64,000 nt of DNA, taken from Terrabacter sp. MAHUQ-38 (GTDB taxonomy: Bacteria; Actinomycetota; Actinomycetes; Actinomycetales; Dermatophilaceae). The notes below the pieces were generated by a model, which worked only from the letters and a program-made list of their open reading frames with translations, was not told the origin of the DNA and did not search any database. The stretch lies in assembly GCF_014518425.1 (NCBI RefSeq), contig NZ_JACVCU010000009.1, positions 1 to 64,000 on the forward strand, given 5' to 3'. Shown one piece after another: positions 48,132-55,788 of this stretch; the first letter of the stretch is position 1, and each line of letters opens with the position of its first letter. The position numbers and the translations under genes were made by a program.

Positions 48132-48227
48132 TCAGCCGACCACGACGTCACGGGAGCGCGGGCGCCTGGCGCGGATGACGGGGTCGAGGTCGGCTGCCCA
48201 CATGTTGCCGATCGTCTGCGTGGCCAA
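48132..48227 (-). CDS. candidate 31-codon leader upstream of glycerate kinase
   Basis: TTG 48227 follows AAGGGA at suitable spacing and opens a frame reading MATQTIGNMWAADLDPVI and ending in RDVVVG. Its stop is 2 bases before the GTG of the glycerate kinase gene, which has no ribosome site of its own. The operator at 48252 lies just upstream. It may be a real short protein, a coupling leader or a gene remnant; no family was recognised. Confidence 0.4.
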   Translation of the reverse strand: MATQTIGNMWAADLDPVIRARRPRSRDVVVG

Positions 48228-48251
48228 TGTCGTGGTCCCTTGTCGGTGGGC

Positions 48252-48265
48252 GGAAAGCGCTTGCC
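48252..48265. promoter_or_regulatory. locus-3 operator before the glycerate kinase operon
   Basis: GGAAAGCGCTTGCC, near-palindromic, lies 24 bases upstream of the leader frame on the minus strand. An identical copy lies 126 bases away at 48378. Confidence 0.8.
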
Positions 48266-48377
48266 GTCACCGTAGCCGCGGCTGGGACGAAGACGCAAGC
48301 CTTTGTGCCGCCTCTTGGCCACCGGCCATGCGGGCGCTGCTGGGGCGGGGTGCTGCATCCGCGGCTGGGCTTCCCAA

Positions 48378-48391
48378 GGAAAGCGCTTGCC
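48378..48391. promoter_or_regulatory. locus-3 operator before the 2-hydroxyacid dehydrogenase gene
   Basis: This is an exact second copy of GGAAAGCGCTTGCC in the same 280-base divergent gap. CAGACT at 48394-48399 may be the following -10 of the plus-strand promoter. The remainder of the gap holds an open 34-codon frame ending on the dehydrogenase start, otherwise nothing recognisable. Confidence 0.8.
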
Positions 48392-48509
48392 TGCCAGACT
48401 GGGCGGCGATGACGATGTCCGTCGCGAAGAGTCTTCGATGGGGGTTCCCGGTGATGTCAGGCTTGGTCGATGCAGGCGCCCTGCGTTCTCTCCTCGAGAG
48501 GAGCGCCGC

Positions 48510-49517
48510 GTGAGCTCCCGCCCGCTCGCAGTCCTCGCCATGGACTCCGACCTGCCGGCTCGGCTCTTCGATGAGGCGACTCGTCATCGGATGCTGCAGG
48601 TGCTCGACGTCGACTTCTCGAGGCCCGTCGGGACGTTCGACGACGTCGACCCGGAGCAGCTGACCTCGGCCGAGGTGCTCATCACCGGCTGGGGGAGCCC
48701 GAGGATCGACTCCGGCGTGCTCGACCGGGCGCCCGCCCTCCGGGCCGTGCTGCACGCCGCCGGCTCCGTGCGTAGCCATGTCGACCCGGTCTGCTGGGAG
48801 CGAGGCATCCTCGTCACCACGGCCGCCGATGCGAATGCCCAGCCGGTGGCGGAGTACGCCCTGGCCATGATCATCCTCAGCGCCAAGGAGGCCTTCCGCG
48901 CTCAGGCTCTCTACCGCACCTCGCAGAAGCTGGACCACCGGTCCGAGTTCGCCTCCGTCGGGTGCAACGGGCGTCGCGTGGGCCTGGTGGGCGCGTCACG
49001 GATCGGGCGCCGGGTCGTCGAGCTGCTCGCCGGCTTCGACTTCGAGATCTGGCTGTCTGACCCGTACGTCGATGCTCGGGAGGCGAGCCGTCTCGGCGTT
49101 CGTCTCGCTCCTCTCGAAGACCTGCTCCGGGCCTGTGACGTCGTGAGCCTGCACGCTCCGCTGCTGCCGTCGACGCATCATCTGCTGGATGCCGGGCGGC
49201 TCGCCCTGATGCGCGACGGGGCGACGCTGGTCAACACCGCCCGAGGCGGCCTCGTGGACCATGACGCGCTCGTCGCAGAGCTGGAGACCGGCAGGATCCG
49301 CGCAGTGCTGGACGCCACGGACCCGCACGAGCCGCTCGAGGCCGACTCGCCGATCCTCGCCCTCGACAACGTGGTGGTCACGCCACACGTGGCCGGGGCC
49401 TTGGGCAACGAGCTCTTCCGGCTCGGCGCCCACGCTGTCGAGAATGCGGTGCGGCTGGTGGGCTCGCGGCCCCTGCAGGGCCTGGTGTCGCTCGACGAGC
49501 TGGCCCGAATGGCATGA
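48510..49517 (+). CDS. D-isomer-specific 2-hydroxyacid dehydrogenase
   Basis: 335 residues. The Rossmann motif GLVGASRIGRRV is followed by Asp in LSDPY, indicating NAD preference. The catalytic Arg is in NTARGG and the His in TPHVAG; the Glu region reads DPHEPLE. The family includes glyoxylate/hydroxypyruvate reductase and phosphoglycerate dehydrogenase. With glycerate kinase divergent across a shared operator pair, hydroxypyruvate reduction to glycerate is an attractive role (inference). GTG 48510 follows GAGAGGAG; the frame extends upstream through the operator and so must start here or nearby. It is convergent with the lacI gene, with 2 bases between stops. Confidence 0.85.
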   Translation: MSSRPLAVLAMDSDLPARLFDEATRHRMLQVLDVDFSRPVGTFDDVDPEQLTSAEVLITGWGSPRIDSGVLDRAPALRAVLHAAGSVRSHVDPVCWERGILVTTAADANAQPVAEYALAMIILSAKEAFRAQALYRTSQKLDHRSEFASVGCNGRRVGLVGASRIGRRVVELLAGFDFEIWLSDPYVDAREASRLGVRLAPLEDLLRACDVVSLHAPLLPSTHHLLDAGRLALMRDGATLVNTARGGLVDHDALVAELETGRIRAVLDATDPHEPLEADSPILALDNVVVTPHVAGALGNELFRLGAHAVENAVRLVGSRPLQGLVSLDELARMA

Positions 49518-49519
49518 GC

Positions 49520-50548
49520 TCAGCGGCCGGGCGTGCTCTCCCGCACGAGCACCTCACCCTTGACCCGACGGGTTCGCGCCTCGCCCGCGTCGTCAGCCGA
49601 CACGACGAGGTTCAGTGCGAGGGCGCCGATCTGCTCGAGTGGCAGCCTGACCGTGGTCAGGGAGGGAACCACGTCGCGAAGGGTGCCGATGTCGTCGAAG
49701 CCGGCGAGGGCCATGTCCTGTGGGAGCCGGAGGCCTCGGGCGCGGCACGCGGCCATCGCGCCGACGGCCATGACGTCGTTGACGGCGAGGACGCAGTCGA
49801 CGGGCGTTCCCGAGTCCAGGACGTCACCCATCGCGTTGTACCCCCCGTCCCGGGTGAAGTCTCCGTGGACGACGAGTGGCGCGGGCAGCCCCGCCTTCGT
49901 GATGCCGTCTCGATAGCCCAGCACGCGGTCACGGGCGGTCAACAGCTTGTTCGGGCCTCCCAGGACCGCGAAGCTGCGGTAGCCGAGGCGAGTCAGCTCG
50001 GTCGCGAGCGCCTTTGCGCCACTTCGGTTCTCGATGACAACCGTGTCGAACGGCAGTCGATTCTGGCTGATCACGACGACCCGTCCCCCGGACCGCTCGA
50101 AGGCCTCGCCTTGCTCGCGAAGGCGTGCCAGCAGGGACTCGTCGTCGACCCTGGAACCCGCGAGGATCACGGCCCGGCTGCGTTGACCGCGAAGCACGCG
50201 GAGGTAGTCGAGCTCGCGTTCCGGCCGCCGAACCGTGCTCCCGAGCGTGACCAGGAGGTCGTGGCTCTCAGCGGCGCCCATCACGCCCGCGGCAATCGAC
50301 GAGAAGTACGGATCGGCGATGTCGTGCACGATCAGGCCCACGACGTCGGTGCGTCCGCGGGCCATGGCCTGAGCCGGCGCGTTTGCGGAGTAGTTCAGCT
50401 TGATCGCTGCCTCGAGGACGCGTTCGCGCAGGTCCTCGCGAACCTTCCGAGTGCTTCCGTTGATCGCTCGGGAAGCGGTCGCGAGGGAGACGCCGGCCTC
50501 GTTGGCCACGTCCAGCAGCGTGACTGGTCCGGGAGTCAGGTCGGTCAT
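49520..50548 (-). CDS. LacI-family transcriptional repressor (sugar locus 3)
   Basis: 342 residues. HTH TLLDVANEAGVSLATASRAI (about 10-29), a hinge ending near residue 65 (QAMARGRTDVVG), then the sensor domain. GAGGA lies before the ATG. The likely target is the GGMAAGCGCTTTCC family of sites, one of which (50594-50607) overlaps its own promoter. The inducer is unknown. Confidence 0.92.
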   Translation of the reverse strand: MTDLTPGPVTLLDVANEAGVSLATASRAINGSTRKVREDLRERVLEAAIKLNYSANAPAQAMARGRTDVVGLIVHDIADPYFSSIAAGVMGAAESHDLLVTLGSTVRRPERELDYLRVLRGQRSRAVILAGSRVDDESLLARLREQGEAFERSGGRVVVISQNRLPFDTVVIENRSGAKALATELTRLGYRSFAVLGGPNKLLTARDRVLGYRDGITKAGLPAPLVVHGDFTRDGGYNAMGDVLDSGTPVDCVLAVNDVMAVGAMAACRARGLRLPQDMALAGFDDIGTLRDVVPSLTTVRLPLEQIGALALNLVVSADDAGEARTRRVKGEVLVRESTPGR

Positions 50549-50593
50549 GTGGCACGTCCTCGGTGGATCTTGGAGTCAGCAGCCGCGTCGTGC

Positions 50594-50607
50594 GGAAGGC
50601 GCATTCC
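50594..50607. promoter_or_regulatory. locus-3 operator between lacI and the hydrolase gene
   Basis: GGAAGGCGCATTCC lies directly downstream of the minus-strand -10 of the lacI gene and 63 bases before the hydrolase start, so it could control both and gives autoregulation. Confidence 0.75.
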
Positions 50608-50609
50608 GT

Positions 50610-50638
50610 ACAGTAGACGAAGAGGTCCGGTCACCCAA
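50610..50638 (-). promoter_or_regulatory. promoter of the locus-3 lacI gene
   Basis: On the minus strand, TTGGGT (50633-50638) and TACTGT (50610-50615) are 17 bases apart; the operator begins 2 bases after the -10. Confidence 0.6.
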
Positions 50639-50669
50639 TGACGTCACGGCAGATCGACGTGGGGATCGG

Positions 50670-51458
50670 ATGATCACGCGACACGGGAGCCCTGGTGCCG
50701 TCGGCGGGCGGAAGCTCTTCAGCCGTGGTTCCAGGCCGGGTACTGCCCTTCTCGTCCACGGTTGGGGCTCGGACGGTGCATCGTGGGCGCCGATCGCCTC
50801 GCGGCTGATGGCCGGGCGGGTCCTCGCTCCAGACCTTCTGGGGCACGGTCTGCGGACGAGCGAGGCGGAAGGCGTGACGATGTCTCGCGTCGCCGACGAC
50901 CTGGCCCGCCACCTGTCCGGCCGGCCGGCGGACGTCGCCATCGGTCACTCGATGGGCGGTCAGGTGGTCGTGCGACTGGCTCTTCGCAGCCCGGCGATGG
51001 CCCGTGCGCTCGTGGTCGTCGACCCCGCCTACTGCGCCGACGCCGATGAGATGCGTTCCGCGCCTGAGCGGTTCGATGATCTGCTGCACCGCGGCGCCGT
51101 GAGCGGTGCCGAGTTCGCCGAGGGCGCCTTCGTCGCAGGCGAACCCGCAGGCCTGAGGCGTGCCGTCGCGGCGCAGATGCTCGCGACCCCTGGTCCGGTG
51201 CTCGCGTCCCTCTTCTCCTCGATGTACCTGGAGCCCGACAGCCTGGGGTCGACGGCCCAGGCCGCGCGTGCGTTGCGCCTCCTGCGCGTCCCCGTCCTCA
51301 GCGTCTACTCGAGCCCGCAGGCGGCCGACCGTGTGACGAGCGTGCCCTGGCCGAAGGGGAGCGAAGTGGTCGTCTGGCCCGGCGCTGGGCACTACCTGCA
51401 CCTCGAGCGGCCGGGCGCATTCGCCGACCTCGTCAACGCATGGCTGCGTGCTCTCTGA
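50670..51458 (+). CDS. alpha/beta hydrolase
   Basis: 262 residues, alpha/beta-hydrolase fold. The oxyanion-hole segment LLVHGWGSDGASW is followed by the nucleophile elbow GHSMGG (Ser94) and the catalytic His in GAGHYLHLERP near residue 245. The third acidic residue lies in the strand before it (around VYSSPQAADRV). No signal peptide. GGGGAT is the only ribosome-site-like sequence before the ATG. It lies between two locus-3 operators, so it probably belongs to the regulon; removal of ester groups from imported oligosaccharides would fit but is inference. Confidence 0.82.
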   Translation: MITRHGSPGAVGGRKLFSRGSRPGTALLVHGWGSDGASWAPIASRLMAGRVLAPDLLGHGLRTSEAEGVTMSRVADDLARHLSGRPADVAIGHSMGGQVVVRLALRSPAMARALVVVDPAYCADADEMRSAPERFDDLLHRGAVSGAEFAEGAFVAGEPAGLRRAVAAQMLATPGPVLASLFSSMYLEPDSLGSTAQAARALRLLRVPVLSVYSSPQAADRVTSVPWPKGSEVVVWPGAGHYLHLERPGAFADLVNAWLRAL

Positions 51459-51466
51459 GCCGGTGG

Positions 51467-51496
51467 TTGTCCTCCGTCGTGGAACGTCTCTATACT
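51467..51496 (+). promoter_or_regulatory. promoter of the GH43 beta-xylosidase-like gene
   Basis: TTGTCC (51467-51472) and TATACT (51491-51496) are 18 bases apart, the best promoter match in the window. The operator starts 2 bases later. Confidence 0.7.
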
Positions 51497-51497
51497 C

Positions 51498-51511
51498 GGC
51501 AAGCGCTTTCC
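51498..51511. promoter_or_regulatory. locus-3 operator before the GH43 gene
   Basis: GGCAAGCGCTTTCC is near-palindromic and overlaps the expected transcription start of the GH43 gene. Confidence 0.8.
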
Positions 51512-51545
51512 CACACAGCTCTTCTCACCCGTGTTCCGAGGATCG

Positions 51546-53174
51546 ATGACCACAGCCAGCCCCTCCGCACCCGGCGCGCGGCTCGTCGCCAACCCCGTCA
51601 TCCCCGGCTTCCATCCGGACCCGTCCATCGTGCGGATCGGCGACTCGTACCTCGTCGCCAACAGCACGTTCGAGTGGTTCCCCGGCGTGCGACTGCACCG
51701 GTCGGCCGACCTCGTGCGGTGGGAGCCGGCCGGTCATGTCTTCACCGACCCGGCGCACCTCGACCTGCGGGACGTGCCCGACTCCTGCGGGCTCTGGGCG
51801 CCATCCCTGAGTGTCACCGACGACCGGATCTGGCTCGTGGTCGGGCTCGTCCACACGTTGGGGGGAGCGCACAAGGACATCGACATCCTCCTCACGACAG
51901 CCGACTCGGCGGAAGGCCCCTGGTCCGAGCCGGTCAGGCTGGGTGGCGGAGGTTTCGACCCGTCCATCTTCCATGACGATGACGGCCGCCACTGGCTCGT
52001 CAACATGCGGTGGGACCACCGTCCGGGCCACAACTCGTTCGCTGGCATCACCCTGCAGGAGGTCGACGAGACCGGTGTCGTCGGGCCGGAGCGGGTCATC
52101 CTCGACACGGGTGACTCCCTCCTCGAGGGGCCCAACCTGTACCGCCACGACGGCTGGTACCACCTGATGCTGGCCGAGGGGGGCACGGGCTGGAACCACG
52201 GCATCGCGATGGCCAGGTCGCGCTCCATCGAGGGGCCGTACGAGCTGTCACCCCACGGCCCGCTGCTGACCGCCCGGGACGACCCCGAGCAAGCGCTGCA
52301 GAAGGCCGGTCACGGCGAGCTGGTCCGCTCACCCGACGGCGAGTGGTTCCTCGTGCACCTTGCGAGCCGGGCGACGGTGTCGGAGGCGGGAGAGCGTTAC
52401 AGCGTTCTCGGGCGTGAGACCTGCCTGCAGCGAGTGACGTGGGGGAATGACGGGTGGCTTCGTCTCGCGCACGGTGGGCACCATCCGCTGCTCGCGGTTC
52501 CCGCCCCCCGCGGCGCGGCACCGATCGATGCGTCTCGTGCAGAAGAGGACTCGTCGGAGGCCGCGGTCGACTTCTCACCGGGCGGCTTGGACGACGAGTG
52601 GTCGGCACTGCGCGAGATCATCAGCCCGTCGTGGGCGGACGTCACGGCACGGCCCGGATGGCTTCGCCTGCTGGGTCGCCGCAGTCTTGACTCGGCCGTC
52701 GGCGTGAGCCTCGTGGCTCGACGGGTCTGTGCCATGCCTTGGTCGTGGCGCACGTCGGTCCAGGCGCAACCGGCGAGTCCGCGTCAGCGTGCTGGCGTCG
52801 TGTGCTGGTACGACCGCCGCGGTCACCACGCGCTCTGGCTCACCGGTGGCGACTCTGGTCCGCAGATCGTCGTCGCCTCGCAGGACTCGAACGGCTATCG
52901 CGAGCACCTCTCCTCGGTGGACGTGTCGGCGTGGTCGGCCGTCCACCTGCGGGTCGAGGTGGACCACCGTCACGTGCGCTTCGGTGTCTCGCCTGACGGC
53001 AGGGCCTGGGTGCCGGCAGGTGAACCGCTGGAGACCCTCGTCGTGTCCGACGACTACCCGGGTCCGCTGCGCTTCACCGGCCCGATGGTCGGCCTTGCCG
53101 CCGTCGACTCCTCCGACGGCACCTTCACCGCGGACTTCACCGCGTGTGTGGAGACGCGGCGCCACCGAGGCTGA
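51546..53174 (+). CDS. beta-xylosidase / alpha-L-arabinofuranosidase-like GH43
   Basis: 542 residues: an N-terminal five-bladed propeller and a C-terminal beta-sandwich, the layout of GH43 beta-xylosidases (XynB-like). Catalytic residues are in place: base D25 in HPDPS, the pKa-modulating D138 in GGFDPSIF, and acid E194 in LLEGPNLYR. No signal peptide, so it trims imported oligosaccharides in the cytoplasm. ATG 51546 has GAGGA; a GTG at 51531 is less likely. Its promoter carries a locus-3 operator. Beta-xylosidase versus arabinofuranosidase activity cannot be separated from sequence alone. Confidence 0.88.
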   Translation: MTTASPSAPGARLVANPVIPGFHPDPSIVRIGDSYLVANSTFEWFPGVRLHRSADLVRWEPAGHVFTDPAHLDLRDVPDSCGLWAPSLSVTDDRIWLVVGLVHTLGGAHKDIDILLTTADSAEGPWSEPVRLGGGGFDPSIFHDDDGRHWLVNMRWDHRPGHNSFAGITLQEVDETGVVGPERVILDTGDSLLEGPNLYRHDGWYHLMLAEGGTGWNHGIAMARSRSIEGPYELSPHGPLLTARDDPEQALQKAGHGELVRSPDGEWFLVHLASRATVSEAGERYSVLGRETCLQRVTWGNDGWLRLAHGGHHPLLAVPAPRGAAPIDASRAEEDSSEAAVDFSPGGLDDEWSALREIISPSWADVTARPGWLRLLGRRSLDSAVGVSLVARRVCAMPWSWRTSVQAQPASPRQRAGVVCWYDRRGHHALWLTGGDSGPQIVVASQDSNGYREHLSSVDVSAWSAVHLRVEVDHRHVRFGVSPDGRAWVPAGEPLETLVVSDDYPGPLRFTGPMVGLAAVDSSDGTFTADFTACVETRRHRG

Positions 53175-53177
53175 CCA

Positions 53178-53202
53178 GACCCCGAACTCCTGCGCCGGGG
53201 TC
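53178..53202 (+). terminator. weak terminator-like hairpin after the GH43 gene
   Basis: A 7-bp stem (53178-53184 with 53196-53202) with an 11-base loop. The rest of the 228-base gap before the glycosyltransferase operon holds a 13-base motif, CACCAGCAGCACG, repeated in tandem at 53276-53301, and an AT-richer stretch that may be the operon promoter. Confidence 0.45.
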
Positions 53203-53402
53203 GGCAGGCGACCGTGCCGGGCGCCCCACCCCAGCGTCAGGTCACCCCGTGCCACCCCGCTGTCGTGGGTCGACGCACCAGCAGCACGCACCAGCAGCAC
53301 GAACCCTGCGGCCGCAGCTCTCGACCTGGCCGGCGCGCACGACTGTCCTTTCTTTACCTGCTGCTAGGGCCGGTTTGGGTAGATATTTCCCATACTTCTG
53401 TA

Positions 53403-54557
53403 ATGACCCGAATTGCGCTGTACTCGCATGACGGCCTGGGTCTCGGACACATCCGCCGTTCCTTCGTCGTAGCGCGGTCGCTGAGCACTCTGTCCGGCGG
53501 GGTTGACCTGTTGGTGCTCAGCGGCGCCCGGGAGGCGGCGTCGCTGCCTCGCCCGCAGCGATGCGACGTCGTGACCCTCCCCGGGGTGGTGAAGACCGGA
53601 TCCGGACGGTATGCCGCCCGCGAGCTCACCGGACTCAGCCACCGGGAGATGGTGGGCCTGCGCGGCTCGGTCGCCACCGCGACGCTGCGGGCCTTCGCGC
53701 CGGACCTCCTCGTCGTCGACCGCCACCCGGGCGGCCTGGACGGTGAGCTTCTAGACTCCCTCATGGCCGTGCGCGGTCGAGCGCGCGTCGTGCTGGGCCT
53801 GCGAGACGTCATCGACGAGCCGGCCGCCGCCAGACGGGAATGGCGCGAACACCGCTGCAGCGAGGTGCTCGACAGCGCGTACGACGCGGTGTGGGTGTAC
53901 GGCGACCCACGGGTGCATGACCCGACGAAACACCTCGAGATCCCAGCGCGACTGCGCTCGGGCGTGCGGTTCACCGGCTACCTCGCGCGCGGGCGCGACG
54001 ACCGGTCAGCCGGGCACGGTCCGCGGACGCTCCTCGGCCTCGTGGGAGGGGGCACCGACGGTGAGCGTCTGGCGCTCGCGTTCGCCGTGGCCGCACGGTC
54101 CCACGGGCGCAACGCAGACCTCGTCCTGGGCTCCCAGATGCCGGGCGAAGCGCGACGGACCGTGCGAGCCGCCGCCGAGGCTGCCCCGCGCCTGCGAGTC
54201 CATGACTTCGTGCCCGACATGACACGCCTGCTCGACCGGGCCCGCGCCGTGGTGTCCATGGGTGGCTACAACACTGCCTGCGAGGTGCTGGACCGCGGCC
54301 TGCCGGCGCTCATGGTCCCCCGCGTCCGGCCACGGAAGGAACAGCTCGTGCGGGCGCGAGCCCTGGCTCCCTGGAGTCGCATCACGGTGCTCGATCCCGG
54401 CGAGCTCGACGCGGACGCAGTCGCGGCGTGGGTTTGCGGTATCGACGACGACGACGTCGTCCACTCCGGTTTCGGTCCGGACCTCGACGGGCTGCGCCGG
54501 GTCCGCGAGGCGGCCGGCGAGCTCCTCGGCCGAGGTGGCGTCCATGTGGCAGTGTGA
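53403..54557 (+). CDS. GT-B glycosyltransferase, MurG/COG4671-like
   Basis: 384 residues, first gene of a six-gene operon. The N-terminus RIALYSHDGLGLGHIRRS is typical of the 'predicted glycosyltransferase' COG4671 group. The C-terminal half resembles GT28 donor-binding domains (LLGLVGGGTDGERLA, then VSMGGYNTACEVLDRGLPALMVPR, as in MurG). No signal peptide or membrane helix. The ATG has no ribosome-binding site; CATACT (53391-53396) could be a -10 placing the transcript start at the ATG, that is a leaderless mRNA. Sugar donor and acceptor unknown. Confidence 0.85.
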   Translation: MTRIALYSHDGLGLGHIRRSFVVARSLSTLSGGVDLLVLSGAREAASLPRPQRCDVVTLPGVVKTGSGRYAARELTGLSHREMVGLRGSVATATLRAFAPDLLVVDRHPGGLDGELLDSLMAVRGRARVVLGLRDVIDEPAAARREWREHRCSEVLDSAYDAVWVYGDPRVHDPTKHLEIPARLRSGVRFTGYLARGRDDRSAGHGPRTLLGLVGGGTDGERLALAFAVAARSHGRNADLVLGSQMPGEARRTVRAAAEAAPRLRVHDFVPDMTRLLDRARAVVSMGGYNTACEVLDRGLPALMVPRVRPRKEQLVRARALAPWSRITVLDPGELDADAVAAWVCGIDDDDVVHSGFGPDLDGLRRVREAAGELLGRGGVHVAV

Positions 54558-55788
54558 CAAACGGATCGGCTACGTCCTCAAGATGTACCCCCGCTTCTCG
54601 GAGACGTTCGTCGTCAACGAGATCCGGGGCAGGGAGGCCCAGGGCGAGCAGCTCGAGATCTTCTCGCTCCGCCTCCCGGTGGACGGGCGGTTCCAGGAGT
54701 CGCTCGCCGGCGTGCGGGCCCCCGTCACCTATCTCCAGCACGGCAGCCTGCGTGGAGCCGGCATCTGGCAGAGCCTGCGCGAGGCCCAGACGGTCTTCGG
54801 AGACCTCGGTCCGCATCTGCCCGACCTGCTGCGGGCCGACGTCCAGGACGCCGTTCAGGCGCTGGAGCTGGCCGTGCTGGTCCGTCGACGGGGGATCGAG
54901 CACCTCCACGCGCACTTCGCCTCGGCGGCGACGACGGTGGCGCGAGCGGCGGCCGCGATCGCCGGTGTGCCGTACTCCTTCACGGCCCATGCCAAGGACA
55001 TCTTCCACGACTCGGTGGACCCCGAAGACCTCGAGCGCAAGCTGGCGGGCGCCCACCACGTGGTCACGGTGAGCGACTACAACCTCGCCCACCTGCGAGA
55101 ACGCTTCCCCACGGCGTGCAGCCGGCTCGTGCGGGTCTACAACGGCCTCGACCTCGACCGCTTCCCGCGGTCCGCCGAGGACCGTGCGCCGGGCGTCGTC
55201 GCGGTGGGCCGGCTCGTGGAGAAGAAGGGCTTCTCCGTGCTGGTCCAGGCGGTCGCCGAGCTGCGTCGAGCCGGTCGCGACGTGCGGTGCTCCATCGTCG
55301 GGGGCGGTGAGCTCGCGACGGCGCTTGCCGAGCAGGTCGATCGCCTCGGGGTGCGTGACCTGGTCACCTTGACGGGACCCCTTCCGCAGTCGGGCGTTGC
55401 GTCCATCGTTGCCGGCACGCAGGTGCTCGCGGCGCCGTGCGTGATCGGCTCGGACGGCAACGCGGACGGCCTGCCCACCGTGCTGCTCGAGGCGCTCGCG
55501 GTCGGGACGGCCTGCGTCTCCACGACCGTCACCGGCATCCCGGAAGTCGTGCGCGACGGCGAGACGGGGATGCTGGTGCCGCCGGGTGACCCGGTCGCGC
55601 TCGCCGCCTCCGTCAGGCGCCTGCTCGACGACGCGGCGCTTCGCACCCACCTCGCCGACGCCGGGCGACTGCTCGTCGAGTCGCAGTTCGACGGCCGCCG
55701 TCAGGCGCGCGAGCTCCGCTCCCTCGTCGAGGCCGGCCACCCCGTCGCCCCGTCCGAGGCGACCCGGGCAGCGGGGGTGATGGCCTGA
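54544..55788 (+). CDS. glycosyltransferase family 4 protein
   Basis: 414 residues, GT-B fold. The N-terminal segment YVLKMYPRFSETFVVNEIRG and the C-terminal motifs VGRLVEKKGFSVLVQAV, LPTVLLEALAVGTACVSTTV and GIPEVVRDGETGMLVP are classic GT4 retaining-enzyme features. The donor-binding Glu lies in the EALA segment. The ATG overlaps the previous gene by 14 bases and has GAGGTGG upstream. Probably cytoplasmic; it transfers a hexose from a nucleotide donor to an unknown acceptor. Confidence 0.88.
   Translation: MWQCDKRIGYVLKMYPRFSETFVVNEIRGREAQGEQLEIFSLRLPVDGRFQESLAGVRAPVTYLQHGSLRGAGIWQSLREAQTVFGDLGPHLPDLLRADVQDAVQALELAVLVRRRGIEHLHAHFASAATTVARAAAAIAGVPYSFTAHAKDIFHDSVDPEDLERKLAGAHHVVTVSDYNLAHLRERFPTACSRLVRVYNGLDLDRFPRSAEDRAPGVVAVGRLVEKKGFSVLVQAVAELRRAGRDVRCSIVGGGELATALAEQVDRLGVRDLVTLTGPLPQSGVASIVAGTQVLAAPCVIGSDGNADGLPTVLLEALAVGTACVSTTVTGIPEVVRDGETGMLVPPGDPVALAASVRRLLDDAALRTHLADAGRLLVESQFDGRRQARELRSLVEAGHPVAPSEATRAAGVMA

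Noticed and set aside
53276-53301. Tandem CACCAGCAGCACG
   Set aside because: Two copies only, in a gap; likely slippage and not a regulatory array.
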